DNA of 64,000 nt, from positions 248,001 through 312,000 of the forward strand of contig CANTFL010001462.1 of assembly GCA_947650285.1 (NCBI GenBank). Direction: 5' to 3'. The notes under the pieces are model-generated. The model worked only from the letters and a program-made list of their open reading frames with translations. It made no database searches and was not told where the DNA came from. The position numbers and the translations under genes are program-made. Shown in pieces: positions 32,039 through 44,588 of this stretch (positions within the stretch are counted from its first letter, which is position 1; each line of letters begins with the position of its first letter). This stretch comes from Hyaloperonospora brassicae. Its lineage: Eukaryota; Oomycota; Peronosporomycetes; Peronosporales; Peronosporaceae.

Positions 32039-35000
32039 ACAAGTGACTGCGTGGTAGCGATGCTTGGAGAGGAGATCGAGAAGTGCAGTTGTTGATGCGT
32101 CGCGTTCCTACGTTTCTGAGATGAGGATCGAAAGCAAGCCGCTATGATGCTACTGCATCGCTGATTGATCAGCAAATGTTCACGCTGAGATATCTGCTAA
32201 GACGTCTATCTGCCAGAAAATGTCGACACCATAGCCACATCGAGCTTTTCTACTGAGCGACGCTTAGCAAAGTATGTAGCACACCGTGAAGCGTCTCGTT
32301 TTTCTCTACTTGTGTACAGGCAGCAACCGCAACTATATGCTGTTAAAATAAAAGATAGAGACGCATCATTCTTTTCTTTTGTCCAGCATCCTCGCACTGC
32401 AAAAAGTCCTTGTTGTTCTCAGCTCCCACAGCTAGACATTGTCCTCCGGTGCAGCAATGCAATCCGTCACTGGAACATATTGACCAAAGTTATACACATG
32501 TGCAGACCAAAACTCTCGATTGTATGCACGCTGTTCCTGTTGAATGGTGTGCTCGAAGGACGACGAATGGAGGTGTCGAACAAGTATCAGTTTTGGGGTA
32601 TCGTAATTGCGCTAATCAATTGTGGTGGTCTGATTTGACGATTTGCTCATACCGTAAGATTTTGCTGCTAGCTGGAAAATGCTGAAACTAATAACACTCT
32701 CTCTGTTGCATCTGATTGTTCGCGTCGGCTGCAACGTCAGCTTTCGACTCAAGCAACCCCTTCCCCTACTCCTCCATGCTGATTCTACGATTCAACACAC
32801 AACGCAACACTTGTTCAAGTTGGTCGATGACAAGCAGGAGACCCCTTCGTAACTTTACTACAATTTGTAACGAAGAAAAGCTGCTTACATCTGAATGTAC
32901 GATGACAATCTATAACAACACAGGCGTTGCTCTTATAGACGCACACTTCGGTTCGGGACACAGACAAGCTCACTTGGACAACGAACCCGATCGGAGTGGC
33001 TGAATATAAGCACTTGATCGGGTGTAAGCGATGTTCGATCCACGCGCTACAGATGTCACCGAACAAACATCGCAAGGTTTAGCTACACGTCCCCACAGAT
33101 TGACGACAAAACGTAAATTACGAGCTCTCGTGGTATGAATAGTTGAGATAAAATTATTAGCACCCGACAACGTGGAAGTTCCAGTATAATGTTTTCTTGA
33201 AAAAGCTTAAAATGAAAACACGGAGCTCAAAAAAGCAGAGTATGAAATAAATATAGATTAAAACATGTAATTACAATCGAAAAAAAATCTTGCATAGAAA
33301 ACCGGCAAAAATATTGTGGTGGAAAAGGTGCATCCATAAACAATTTCATTATAAAAGGAATGGAAAGAATAGGATATTCAAAACCAATTTAGAGCTTTTA
33401 TATGTTAACTATTCTTGATCAGTATTTCTACTTTCAAAAGAGGCAACATCTATTTTTTCTTATAAAGCTTAATATCGATAGATATCTCGAAACAATTTGA
33501 ACCTTCATTTATTTTGATGTCGCGAGACGGGCTTTCACATAGGACAGAGGGTGCAGAAGTTTCTAGATCGTATTTTCTTACCTTCATTTCTGGACTGCGA
33601 TCACACGATAGCTCAATCACGGTCGCATTGGAAACACACCGGCCGTTCTTCGGTCAGTTACCTGTAGGCCATCTTTGCAACACTGTCGTACGTCATGACG
33701 CTGCCCAATACCAGGGTTTGTGATGACCAACAACGCAAAAGCTACATACGAAGCTGATTTGAACTCGCAAAGGCGGAAGTCATCGTCACCACTCGAGCAT
33801 CTCCTTCCGGTTGTAGCAGTCGCGCAACATGTTTCGAGCCATGATCGCCGGCGTTAGGCATATCGACGCAGCAAGTTGTGGACAGCTTTTATGGGTTGGC
33901 CGTTCCACTACTGTTTAGTATATGTATCGTTGGGGTTCTAGAGTGGCATGCCCTGCATCGTTGTTTGATTCAGGTCGGATAGTCGATTTAAACGTGGCCG
34001 TGACCGTCGCAATGCCTGGAAGCGTGGAGGTTTGTGGTGGACCACGTTGCGCTTATGATGAGACAGTATGAGATATCTGCACCGATAGCAGTGTCGACAT
34101 ATGCCCGTTATCTCACGTATGTTCTTGTGCAAGAGGAGTGCGGTAAAACAAACGAAAACGCCTAGCTGAAAAGAGAATGCTGTACAAGATGATGAGTGTC
34201 TTTTACTGTAATAGCTGTATTTTTACATAAACTGAATACATAGCTACATATTTGGACTTTTGACTACCTGCTCGTTACTTATTTCGCGCGCCTATCATAG
34301 ATTGGTGACATTGTCAAAGTTGACACTCGCCTCGATTTGCCAATGCGCAGTGTGTTGTCGACTACTGTCGATCATTTCCTATATAGGCTACATAAAGAAT
34401 TCTCTGAGGTATGATGGATCCTCTGGGGTATGATATTCGATAGATCTGCAAATATAGTATTTACTTTTACGTATGCGTTGATGTAAATGTAACCGTTGCG
34501 CGGCGGAAGTAAGTAATACCTAAAGGATTTTTTGAACCAACTTCATGTAGCAAAATTAAGTAGTTCCTTCCATCCTCACCCTTTTCACCCAGTATTCACG
34601 TGAGTGACTCCGACCGAGTATGTGTGAACGCTACGAGGCCCCTCAGTAAATGAATAATTGGTAATCCAAGCCGTTTCGTTCAGATATTCGATCGCCATTA
34701 TCATCTGGTCAGTAAAACCATACAGGGCCCGGCTGCACAGCTTTATGTGGCTACTATTGAGTCTTTTGTAGCTTAACGGCAGGCAACAAGTCGTCTACTG
34801 CTGAAGTAAACCTGCCTGCACGGCATACGTTGCAAGATCTCGTGGTATGTTGGCTTGTGATGTGGGTGAATTCAATCGAAAATCGTCTTGCTTCGGTGGG
34901 TCAGAGAACGCATCCGACTCGAAGGCAAACATTGATTCATTCTAGTCACCCGGGTCAGCTGGACAGTATTTATGGTACAGACTCTCCGTGACGGGCTAAG

Positions 35001-36213
35001 TCAGCTGCAGCATTTCGGCAATTTCGAACGACCGCCGTAATACAGACGACCTGCCCCACGAGCTAAGTCGGTCGCACTAGCGCGAACGCGACAGTGCAAC
35101 CGTCACGGCGGATGTCATCTTGACCGAAGCGATCGAGCAGGTCGCAATATACATTAGTATCGGACTTTTACCAGCATCATGAGAAACTAAAGGATCGCAT
35201 AGACTATCGTATAGCTCGTAGATACAAGCCGTATATGCTTTCGCAACATCTACCGGTTGCTTTTCTTGACTCACTAGTGATCGAAATTGAGATGAGCTAT
35301 TCTATCAGCTAAGCGTCCGTCACATTGATATCTGTGCGAGCAATTCTGACAATCTACATATGTTTACACCGATGATGCCTATTTGTACATCAATTCTTCG
35401 TCGTGAAATGCCAATGTGACGGAACTCTTTCGTAAAGCTCGGAATGCACTACATGCTGCATTCATTAGTCACAAAGATTAGCTCGGAAATATGTCGGTAC
35501 GCCCACACTTTCGAAAGTATTAGCGTGGGAAAGAAACAGTGAGCAACGTTTCAGTCACATGGTGGCGAGCTCGGCTGGACCCGACTCTGTATTACACGTA
35601 TATGGCAGGATCGATTGTCACATCTACATACTTTGCCACCAGCTGCAAATGTGGGCCAGGAGGGAGCTTGAATACCAGATATTTAGTTTTTAATGAATTT
35701 GCGGCTACTTAATCGAGCTATCTTCCCCCGGATCATTACGGAGCCAAAATGTCTTCTTTCGAAATAGTACATTTCTATATTACGTCTTTTCTAAATCATT
35801 TTTTGTCATGACACATGCTCACCCACAATGAACAAAAGGATGCCAACAGAGCTGCCTGCGCAAATTATGGCGCGACTTACAAAATAGAATACCGAATTGC
35901 TAATTGTATCACTGTAAAAACGCAGCTCATTCATTGTGTCAAGTCACAATAAAATGCGGCCACTTCATTGTGTCAAGCAAGTGACCGTTGCACGGAGCTT
36001 AATGATCCTTATAAATTGTGGCAGCAATGCGAGACCCGACTCCCACACCTCTCGTAATACACCTGACCCCTTGAGCATCAACCGAGCATCAGCTTTTTGT
36101 GCCCTGTTCCGTTCAGTGTGGAAGCTACTCTATCCAGATAATTGGTCTTCACACAATGGATGCTCTACTGCTTCTTGCAAAGACGGGGGTGACCTGATGT
36201 CAAGTACATGCAA
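32039..36213. other. Gene-free DNA downstream of the glycosyltransferases
   Basis: The first part is probably 3' UTR. 33.2-33.5 kb is AT-rich. Around 33.5-34.15 kb the DNA is GC-richer, with short frames and no family I recognise. Near 35.92-35.98 kb a short string (TTCATTGTGTCAAG) is repeated directly. No LTR, tRNA or convincing coding gene is visible. Confidence 0.45.
32346..32353 (+). terminator. Possible polyadenylation signal
   Basis: AAATAAAA lies about 310 bp after the stop of the three-domain gene. It is the nearest canonical-looking signal I noticed, and short motifs like this are common by chance. Confidence 0.3.
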
Positions 36214-36605
36214 TGTAACGGGGCCCACCCTTGCGTGGACTTAACGCAAGGGTTTCGGGTGCCCGACAGACGTACACGAGGCGAACGAGGAAGCGTAGGA
36301 TAAGGAAAAAGTAAAACTGTTATATTAATAAATTAAGTCTTTTAACTACTGTCTCTTTGTTTGACTTAACTTAATTATGCTAATATAACTGAGTGTATGG
36401 TAACGTCTCGTCACCACTCATTGCGCGCGTCTTGCGGAGATTGGTGGGTTGATATCATCAAGATATCAACCCATGCGCAGACCCTTTGGTCGACCCATCA
36501 ATATCACCACTTCGGTGATATTGTTCAAAGAATATTCAACCTCATATTCTTTATTGTCATTATCTCTCAAATGACAATTTCCATGTAACGGGATACCACG
36601 TTACA
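36214..36605 (-). repeat. 3' LTR of family B minus copy
   Basis: 392 bp, plus-strand ends TGTAACGGGGCC and CCACGTTACA. It lacks the extra block found in both 5' LTRs and shares with the other 3' LTR the TCCTACGCTTCCTCG-type junction and the GTACGTCTG variant. Confidence 0.9.
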
Positions 36606-36643
36606 TCACCCCCCCCTTAACTGATAGTCACCGTGTGACTATC
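36606..36643 (-). promoter_or_regulatory. Polypurine tract and adjacent hairpin, minus copy
   Basis: 36606-36618 reads TCACCCCCCCCTT on plus, a polypurine tract on minus, adjoining the 3' LTR. 36623-36643 is the 9-bp stem hairpin also found at 19116-19136. Confidence 0.75.
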
Positions 36644-36738
36644 GAAAATTATGGCGGCCACCCGTTGGTCGCCATTGGGACAGGGAGCACTTGTTGGTTA
36701 AGTTCCATTCACTTTCCACCCAACCTCGCATAGTTAAC

Positions 36739-37734
36739 ATGTCTATGCGGGGTGACTGAAGAAACGCACATCTCGCTGCTATGCCAGCCTCTGCTGCAGA
36801 CGATTCGTCGTCTGCTGCTCGTTCTCCGCCTGCAGCAACAGGTGCTGCAGGTGCACTCGGTATCACACCGCGTGCGAATGATGACCCTGACATAGAGGTC
36901 ATCTATTCTGGCGAGTCAGACGTGTCTGACTCGGAAAAGCCTTTGGAGGCATCGCGTTCACCTGCGGTGCCTTATTCATCCACGACACTGCCGAACGAAC
37001 GGACTCGTGACATGTGTTACAGTCTGTTCGGCAGTGATGACGAATCTGGTGATGAGTATGTTTGCTCATTACCGCGATCAACTCGTGCTCCTTCGCACGA
37101 GCGACTTGACGATGGTGCAAGCCATCTTCATACTGACACCCGTGGTACCGACAAGGGTACCACTGTGAAGCGTGATGAGCTGAAGCCGTGGCGTTTGCCT
37201 GAACGGCTCATCAATGGATTGTATCACGAGACAAGCCAACACCGTCGAATACCCTTATTCGATGCGACTGAGCTTCACTGCTTGGATCCCAGCGCGAGTA
37301 ACTTTCGCGCTGAGGAAGAATTTTATCTCGATGTCTTCATTAGACATCGATGATACAATGGCAACCAAAAGCGTCACGAAGCCTCGCTTTTGGCTGCGTG
37401 GAACGCGTTTGTCCAAAACGTAAAGAATTTTGGACGAGAAGGGTGGCTCGAGAAACTTGAAGCGGTACGCCACAAGTTTGAAAAGCAAACACCAACCGGT
37501 GCAAGGTACCACTTGCACTGTTTGTCGAGTGAGTCAGACATTCCTTGCCTCACATGGGGAGATCCTTGTGCGAGTTGTGTTGACAACTCGCAACGTGCAC
37601 ATAGGGACGTGTATTCCCTAAGTTCGCCCTGGGGAAGGGCACACATCTCGGCTGAGATGCGGGACGCGATTGCGAACTTGCAATCCGTCTACAAGCGCCA
37701 AAAGCGCGTGTTTACCGATGGGCCCCAAAACTAA
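36739..37734 (+). pseudogene. Antisense accessory ORF of family B, minus copy
   Basis: This is the same antisense ORF as at 18025-19020, here on the plus strand. The ATG at 36739 is followed by a TGA where the other copy has Ser; the ATG at 36781 opens a 190-codon frame with the acidic GESDVSDSEKPLEASRSP region, KPWRLPERLINGLYHE and an extension IPLFDATELHCLDPSASNF. A frameshift near 37350 precedes the C-terminal part (37390-37734), which has HLHCLSS and PCLTWGDPCASCVDNSQRAH. The two copies together imply an original protein of about 330 residues. No known family; function unknown. Confidence 0.7.
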
Positions 37735-38133
37735 ACGAATGGGTGTCGTCATAGTGGTGGACGAGACCTTCAGTTTCAGCCATCAGCTGGGAACGAGGTT
37801 CCCATCTGTCAAAGGAAGGTGGCTACCCACGCCAGCGGACAAGGAAACTTGTCCGCTACCCATTCTTCACGCGGTGGTTTAAGATACGCCTCACCTGAAA
37901 GCTTTGACCACTGTGTCAATTTACCAGTGGTTCCGGTGGCGGTGGAAAGACAAGATTCGGCTCTGTTGCCGGGCGTACAGGAGACGTTTGGTAACCATTG
38001 ACTTTACATGACCTATTAAGGATGAACGTCGATCGCGAATACGATCGTCGGCACGACATGCTGGCGACCGTACGACGTCTCCGAACCGATCAAGAGAAAG
38101 ACCGATCGGATTTCGCATTCTTATAAGTCGAGA
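37735..38133 (-). pseudogene. Chromodomain segment of minus copy, divergent
   Basis: The minus frame reads FPPPPEPLVN, SFQVRRILNHRVKNG, SFLVRWRG and PPSFDRWEPRSQLMAE, with three stops between these parts. It is clearly a chromodomain but differs strongly in DNA from the one at 17.8-18.0 kb, while the sequence on both sides is nearly identical between copies. Confidence 0.7.
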
Positions 38134-39604
38134 TCAAACGCAAGAAGCATCGTTCGCGCGAAGAGCCGGAGGCGGCTCGTCGCGTGACCGCGTCGCTGAA
38201 GGACCAACTTCAGTGTTTGGTCCGTGATCACAAGAATCTTCTGGGGATTTTTGAACGCGCCGGTTATCTCCGTTCTCGCAAGAGGCCTCGAACTGATGGT
38301 ACGAAGGGAGATAACCAACATAAAACGTAGTATGCGTGCGCATCTTACGTGGCAATTCGATCGTGTATGCATTGCCTTTGCGGTGCAATACACGAAATGG
38401 CCCAATGTATTTCGGCTGTAGTTTACTACTGCCGACACTAGTGACTGCATGTCCAGGTAAGTTTACCGTAGACAGTAGTACTAGGTCGTTAACCTTAAAT
38501 GAAAGAACATTTGCTCTTCCATTCTTGTCTGCGTTCCGTTTCTGACGGTCCACCGCATTTGCGATGGCGTCCTGAACGAAACGGACTACCGCTTCTCGAG
38601 TCAGCAGGAAGTTCTCTGCTGACTCTTTGTTTTGTCTTTCAGTGCGCTTCGTGCGCACTGCTAAGAGATTGTTCTCTTCTTATTCAGCGAGGTTGTCTTC
38701 TTCCTCGCTGGCATAATCGTTGACGATGCTGAATATACCAGCATCGTCATCAACATCCGAGTCAGTAATAGCGTCGCCGCTACTACTGAGGTGATCTTCT
38801 TTATCGATGTCGACTTGATCGACATCGGCATCATACGTGACGACGTTAGTGTCGACACGTGATGAGCAAGAGCCAAAACGGTTTTGGCTCGAGCGAGTCC
38901 CTCCTCCCTTATCCAAGAGTCACACTCTAGAAGGGTGGGCACACGTGGATGGCGTAGTCCATTCACGTAAAACGGTGTGTGCTGTGTTGAAGCATGCACC
39001 GAATTGTTGATGGCGAATTCCACCATGGGTAGGAATTCGCTCCAACTCGGGAACGAGTGGACATATCCTCGAAGGATCTCTTCGAGGACACGGTTCGCAC
39101 GTTCCGTCTGACCATCTGTTTTGGGATGGTCAGAAGTAGACATCTTCAATCGTGTTCCCAATGTGCGAAACACGGTTTGCCAAAATGCCGCCGTGAACCG
39201 AGGGTCACGGTCGGATACGAATTCACGGGGTAACCCGTGGAGTCTAAAGAACGTGTCTAGAAAGACACGAGCACAATCTTGAGCCTTGATCGACTCAGGG
39301 ACGGCAGCAAGATGCACCATCTTGCTGAATCGGTCAACAAACACAAGAATAACATTATTCATGTGAGCGTCTTCAGGAAAACCAAAGACGAAGTCCATTG
39401 AAAAGGACTGCCAGCACTCTGTCGGAACAGGCAGAGGCTGCAATGGCGCACGGGATGAAGGACTAGGCTTCACCCGTTGACAGACCTCGCAAGCACGTAT
39501 GTACTTGCGTACAAACTGATACTGGCGTGGCCAGTAAAGTCACGACTGACCGTGATGTAAGTCTATCCTCGGCCACGATGGCCGCTTGTATGGGCATCGT
39601 GACA
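38134..39604 (-). pseudogene. Integrase of family B minus copy
   Basis: The core (38661-39473) has SMDFVFGFPED, SDRDPRF and GQTERANRVLEE (DD35E triad intact). It shifts frame after LECDSWIRE into the acidic insert (DVDQVDIDKEDHLSS, TDSDVDDDAG), which ends in the same TAA as in the plus copy. The tail (38134-38658) has KYIGPFRVLHRKGNAYTIEL, after which it diverges from the plus copy at THTTFYVG. Confidence 0.85.
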
Positions 39605-40333
39605 CTAATGTATGATGCGTAAACGCAAATCATGATGAGCGGGGACGACAACACGAGGCGTGTCGTCTGCAACTGCTGTATAGTACAGCAATCCGTTGCG
39701 TTTACTATACTGATCCAAAGAGGATCGGTACAAAGCTGGTAAATCCCTAATGGATTTATTGGATGGATTCACCAGATGATCCATCAATCGAAGAAGATCC
39801 TTATCTTCTGCGTATGCCTTTCGTACGTCGTCAAGTAAACTTGACGACGGGACACTGACTGACAGTGTCGCAACAGTGGGCTTATCCTCACCGTTGATTT
39901 TTGGGTCCGGCTCGAAATCGGGCCGGCGCGAAAACGCATCAGCGCCGACATTGAGTCGTCCTGGTTTATACTCCACGGAGAAGTTATATTCCGCGAAGAA
40001 AGACAGCCACCTCGCCATTCGTTGCGAGAGGTGTGGACTGTTTACGGCCGTGCGTAGTGACGCATGGTCCGTATAGACAACAAACGGTTTATCTCCCAAG
40101 AGATAGACGCGAAACTTAGCCAGTGCGTACCTCATGGCAAGGAGTTCCTTGTCATGGACTGGGTAATTGCGCTCAGCTGCCTGCAGATGACGCGATTGAT
40201 AACAGATGACGTGCTCTGCGCCATCTGCATCGAACTGCATTAACGCACAGCCGATTGCAAAATCGCTGGCGTCACAGACCGCATGAAATGGTCTGTCCTG
40301 ATCTGCAATCGCCAAGATCGGCGACTGCATCAA
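39605..40333 (-). pseudogene. RNase H and integrase zinc region, minus copy
   Basis: An uninterrupted frame of 242 codons: FHAVCDASDFAIGCALMQFD, PVHDKELLAMRYALAKFR, VVYTDHASLRTAVNS and NVGADAFSRRPDFEP (RNase H), ending with the start of the integrase zinc-binding domain (VVVPAHHDLRLRIIH). It is the better-preserved copy of this region and shows where the plus copy suffered its 2-bp deletion. Confidence 0.85.
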
Positions 40334-40375
40334 GCTTTGCTTGATACCCTCAAAGGAACGCTGGAACTCAGCGTT

Positions 40376-42526
40376 CTATGGCCACTTGTCCTTTTTCTTA
40401 AGCAAGCAAGAAAGATGAACAGTCATCTCGGCGTAGTTGCGCGAGTACTTGTGCAAGCACGCCGCTAGACCAAGGAACTTCCTTAGTCCCTTGACATCGA
40501 CTGGCACTGGCCAGCCGGTGATCGCCTTTATCTTTCCGGGATCAGGGCGTACGCCCTGTTTGCCGACGATGCACCCAAGAAGTGGTATTTCGTTTGCCGC
40601 GAATATACACTTCTTGAGGTTGGCATACAACTTATGCTTGCGCATAAGTTGAAGAACCTGACGAACGTGAGTTCTGTGAACATCAACGTCCGTCTTTCCG
40701 TCCATAGCCCAACTATGGACGAACACATCGTCGAAGTAACTTGGTGCGAAATCACGCACCGGTCTCAACAGATTATTTACACATCTGTTGAACGTTGCAG
40801 GGGCGTTACTCAGCCCCAGTGGCATCACTAGCCACTCCCACAGCATACAGATGGGTGTGCTCACTGCTGTGTACGGGATGTCCCGTTCACGCATGCGGAT
40901 CTGATAGAACCCATCTATCAGATCCATGGACAAAAAGATGGTACTCTTTGACATACCATCTATGATGACGTCCTTCCTCGGTATCGGCGTCTGAGCCGGT
41001 ACCGTTACAGCATTCAATTTGTTGAATGCTTGCACCATCCGCCGTCCTCCTGTGGCCTTTCGCACACAGAAGGTCGGAGAGCTTTGAGGGGATGTCGATT
41101 CTCTCACACGGCCCGCTGCTAAGCGATCGGCAAAGAACTTGTCGATCGTTAGTACTTGTTCACGAGGCAGTGGCCACTGCCTCATGACACAGTACTTCGA
41201 GCCCGGTTTGGGCTCAATCTCGTGTCGAGTGCCTTTGTCCTTAGGCAACTCGCATGGCACGGATTCAGGGAACACATCCTTGAATTCGATCAAATCCTTA
41301 TACAAAGGATTTGCCTGAAGTGACTCCCAGGATTGAGATTCATATTTCTCAATCCGAGTCTTCTGATTGATGACGCTTTCGTCCATCAATGAACTGCTAA
41401 GAACCCTTTCGGATTCAGTAAACACCGTTGCCGATCGAATATCGGTAACGTACTCATCCTCTGTGACGATTGCACAGATCTGCTTGACTTTTACACTGCG
41501 CAGATCACACAAGAACCGTTTCGGTTCTAGCGTTGGCAACTGAGTTATCTCCGTAGTTAACTTCGGAGGCACAATCAGATCAAGCGTATAAGCGCCTACG
41601 CTTGATCCGTCATTAACCAAGACGTTCAACGTCTCGGTTACTTCCTGGGAACTTCTTTCCACAGGTTGCTGAAGGCCTAATCTTTCAGCAAGTAACTCTT
41701 GAGGAATTCCTTCCTCAAGTACGTGGGGACTTATTCCCTCGACGTCTTCTGACTGTGGCTGTGCAACCACAGTCAGGCACCGATCCTCTACGGTCGACTC
41801 TCCAGTCGACCTAGGATTTCCATGTTGCCCTTTGGGGGCAACAGGTTTCTTTTGTCGAAGATGCTGCCCGCTAGGCATGCATCCATGTCCCGGTCCACTC
41901 GACTTATTCGAGTGGTGGACCTTCGGCGCAGCCTGTACTTCTGTACAGCCGCCGGGAGCTTGCTCCACAGTGTAGTGATTAACTACACTGTGATCTTGTG
42001 CAGTCGTGCTAACGACCGAACCGCAAGTGAGGCCATCGCACTCACTCGCAGTACATCCACACGCTTGTGGACGCTCCAAGATGCTCATCAGATGGCCCTC
42101 TGATGAACAAGCGGCAGGCATCTTCACGGATCGATGATGCCAGCTCGCTATTGGCTCGTACCTTCTGAGCCAAGGTAATCCCAGGATGACATCACATTTG
42201 TCATCCAGATCAAGTACGATGAAGTTATCATCGTACTGTTCTCCCTCTAACGTGTAGTGGATTCCTACTACACGTTTCTCAACTGTTATCGATGCGCCTG
42301 TTGCAAGGCGCACCTTCATCCTCGTGAGGGGAATGTCGCGCTCAACGAACTTGAGCCTACGACCCTCTAGTGACTGGCGACGAACAAAGTTGTTCGACGC
42401 CCCACAGTCTACTAGGGCACGAAGCGACAAATCATTTGTCGCTTCCAACTTCAAGGTGATGAGCGAAAAGTCATCACCAGGTGCAGATACACACAATGAT
42501 TGTGTGTCTGGAGCAACTTTCGTCAA
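40376..42526 (-). pseudogene. Protease-RT of family B minus copy
   Basis: 716 codons with protease DCGAS, a Ser/Thr-rich spacer, RT with SMDLIDGFYQIRM and SYFDDVF, and the connection domain (GVRPDPGKIKAITGWPVP). It ends at TAG after DKWP, at the codon that is TGA in the plus copy; the ancestral codon was probably TGG (Trp). Apart from this stop the catalytic residues are intact. The start at 42526 is a TTG, so the real N-terminus is probably made by cleavage. Confidence 0.88.
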
Positions 42527-42639
42527 GAGATTTGCAAATTCTCTTGAGGTTGCTGGATCAGTAGGGCGCTCCGCCCCTACTGACCCCGACCATTTTTTTA
42601 TGGTCCGTCTCGCTGTTGCGGCTTCGCAACAGCGCTGGA

Positions 42640-43724
42640 CCCACGCCCATTGCCCTTTCTGGCAAATGGTCGTCCATTTCGCTCAGTACTGCTTGGTACT
42701 GGGCGTGGGGCACTACACTCATGTGCGAAGTGCCCTAACTTCTGAAAGCGATTGCACTTCAGCAATCGCTTGTTGTTTGAAGAGCGAGGCTCTCGCTCTT
42801 AACATAGCAGAGGTACATTGGTTCTGGACCTCCGATCTCTTGTTGTCTCGGTGGACGGTAAGAGTTTGAGCTTGCAAGAGCCTGTCTCATGCTAAAGTCT
42901 TCCTGTTCCGCGGCTGATATCGCTTCTTCAAGCGTATTCAGCTCAAGGCGGAACGGGTGGCTCCTGACTGGCCCTTCTACGAGCCCTTGCATGAACACCG
43001 TAATCAACGTGTGTTCATGGACTGGGTTAGCTGTTATACTACTCGCGAGGAGTCGTATATGTTGTGCGTAAGTGTGCACATCACGCTTACCCTGCTTGAG
43101 TTTCAGGAGCTCTGAACGAGCCCTGAACTCAGCCCGTGGTGGCTCAAACGTTTGTCTGAGCCGGGACTTGAAGTCATCTAGCGACCTAAGCATATTTGGG
43201 TCGCTACTCTCGAGCCCCAGGGACCGAGTTTTGGCACGCCCTGCCAAGTGGGTTCAAGCAAATGTGAGTTTCATTTCCTCTTCGTCGATACAACGTGCCT
43301 TTAAGGCTCTGTCGATTCCGACGAACCACAATGACAGGGAGTCCTCCGGGACTCTACTGTACTTGGAGATGTCAGCTTTCATGACTTCGGGATGACGCGC
43401 ATGTGCCGTCCCGCCCACAGCAGCATGGAATCGCTGCTGTCTCAACAGCTCTGTCTGTTGAGCACCGAGTTCTCTCAACTGCTCGGCCTGTTGAGAGCCT
43501 TGTTGGTGAAGCAAGGCTACTTTCTCCCTTCCGGCGATAAGTTAATTTTGAATGAACCTGGCTATAGCGGCATGTTGTTGGTCTCTGTCTAGAGACTCCA
43601 ACATGGCGCTAATGGCGAACTCGCCTACGGTAGAACTCATTCGTTCTACCGCACCCCATTCGATGTCACTCAAATGTGTAAACCCTTCACGCGTGGCGTG
43701 AAAGGTCTCTTCATCATCCAACAT
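42640..43724 (-). pseudogene. gag of family B minus copy
   Basis: Starts at ATG 43724 (MLDDEETFHATREG), stops with TAA near 43544 after FIQN as in the plus copy, continues through QQAEQLRELGAQQTELLRQQ, and ends with the capsid domain (FEPPRAEFRARSELLKLKQG) and the altered knuckle CNRFQKLGHFAHEC near 42725-42770. A frameshift lies near 43250. Confidence 0.82.
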
Positions 43725-43732
43725 GTTCAAGG

Positions 43733-44145
43733 TGTAACGGGGCACACCCTTTCGTGAACGTAACGCAAGGGTTTCGGGTGCCCCGACAGACTTACACGAG
43801 GCGAACGAGGTAAGGTTAGGTAAGACAGAGGCAACACTGTCTTAGGGAAATGTAGAACTGTTATATTAACATAATTAATCTTTTACTACTGTCTCTTTGT
43901 TTGACTTAACTTAATTATGCTAATATAACTGAGTGTATGGTGACGTCTCGTCACCACTCATTGCTCGCGTCTTGCGGCGATTGGTGGGTTGATATCTTGA
44001 CGATATCAACCAATGAGCAGCCGCTTTGGTCGAACCATCAATATCACCACTTCGGTGATATTGTTCAAAGAATATTCAACATAATATTCTGTATTGTCAT
44101 AATCTCTCAAATGACAGTTTCCATGAAACGGGCTGCCCGGTTACA
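43733..44145 (-). repeat. 5' LTR of family B minus copy
   Basis: 413 bp; plus-strand ends TGTAACGGGGCA and CCCGGTTACA. It contains the extra block (GGTAAGACAGAGGCAACACT on plus) seen in the other 5' LTR. Confidence 0.9.
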
Positions 44146-44588
44146 CGTTACATGATATTGACACTTAAATACGATATAATATGGTGTTATCTTCACTCAT
44201 AACAGTCTATTTTTTTGCTAAGTAAATATTGGCGGAATGTTGCTGTCGACGATTAAGTTCGGCACTGCTTCACTCATCAGTTGACATAGGTTGTTAGATT
44301 AACCAACAAACCACAAATCGCTACTAGACGCACGGAATGGGTGGTATGCGAGTAGCTACGTTACTCATTTCTAGGATAAAAAGAGATAGGTAAATCAAGC
44401 GATTATAATAGGTCGAGGCGAAGGATACAGTTTCACTTTCAGCCTTTGATTAGCACCTTGCTTCGAAGGTAGGCATTTGTGTACATCTACGTGTACGTAG
44501 TGGGGTTTGAGGTGCCTGCTGACGCTATGGTCAGGCAAGGTAGCTTGTACTATGTCATCACATGCAGAAGCAGAGGTTCCCCGTTACA
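44146..44588 (+). repeat. Older, truncated LTR related to family B
   Basis: It starts CGTTACATGATATTGACAC, corresponding to the family LTR from about base 13 on, so its first bases are missing. Its core AATCGCTACTAGACGCACGG matches the solo LTR at 24.4-24.8 kb, and it ends TTCCCCGTTACA. It stands head-to-head with the 5' LTR of the minus element without spacer. Confidence 0.6.

Larger units (their letters stand above)
36214..44145 (-). mobile_element. Complete Ty3/gypsy chromovirus, family B, minus copy
   Basis: A 7.9-kb element in inverted orientation to the copy at 11537-19544, with the same order of parts. The protease-RT frame is longer (716 codons). The 5-bp flanks (TGCAA on the left, CGTTA on the right) do not match, so no target duplication is visible. 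The primer-binding site is deleted. Shared stops and the shared LTR pattern are described under findings. Confidence 0.9.

Noticed and set aside
11537..44145. The two family B elements as arms of one large inverted segmental duplication
   Set aside because: The sequences outside the LTRs do not match, and the plus copy has its own target-site duplication; only the elements themselves correspond.
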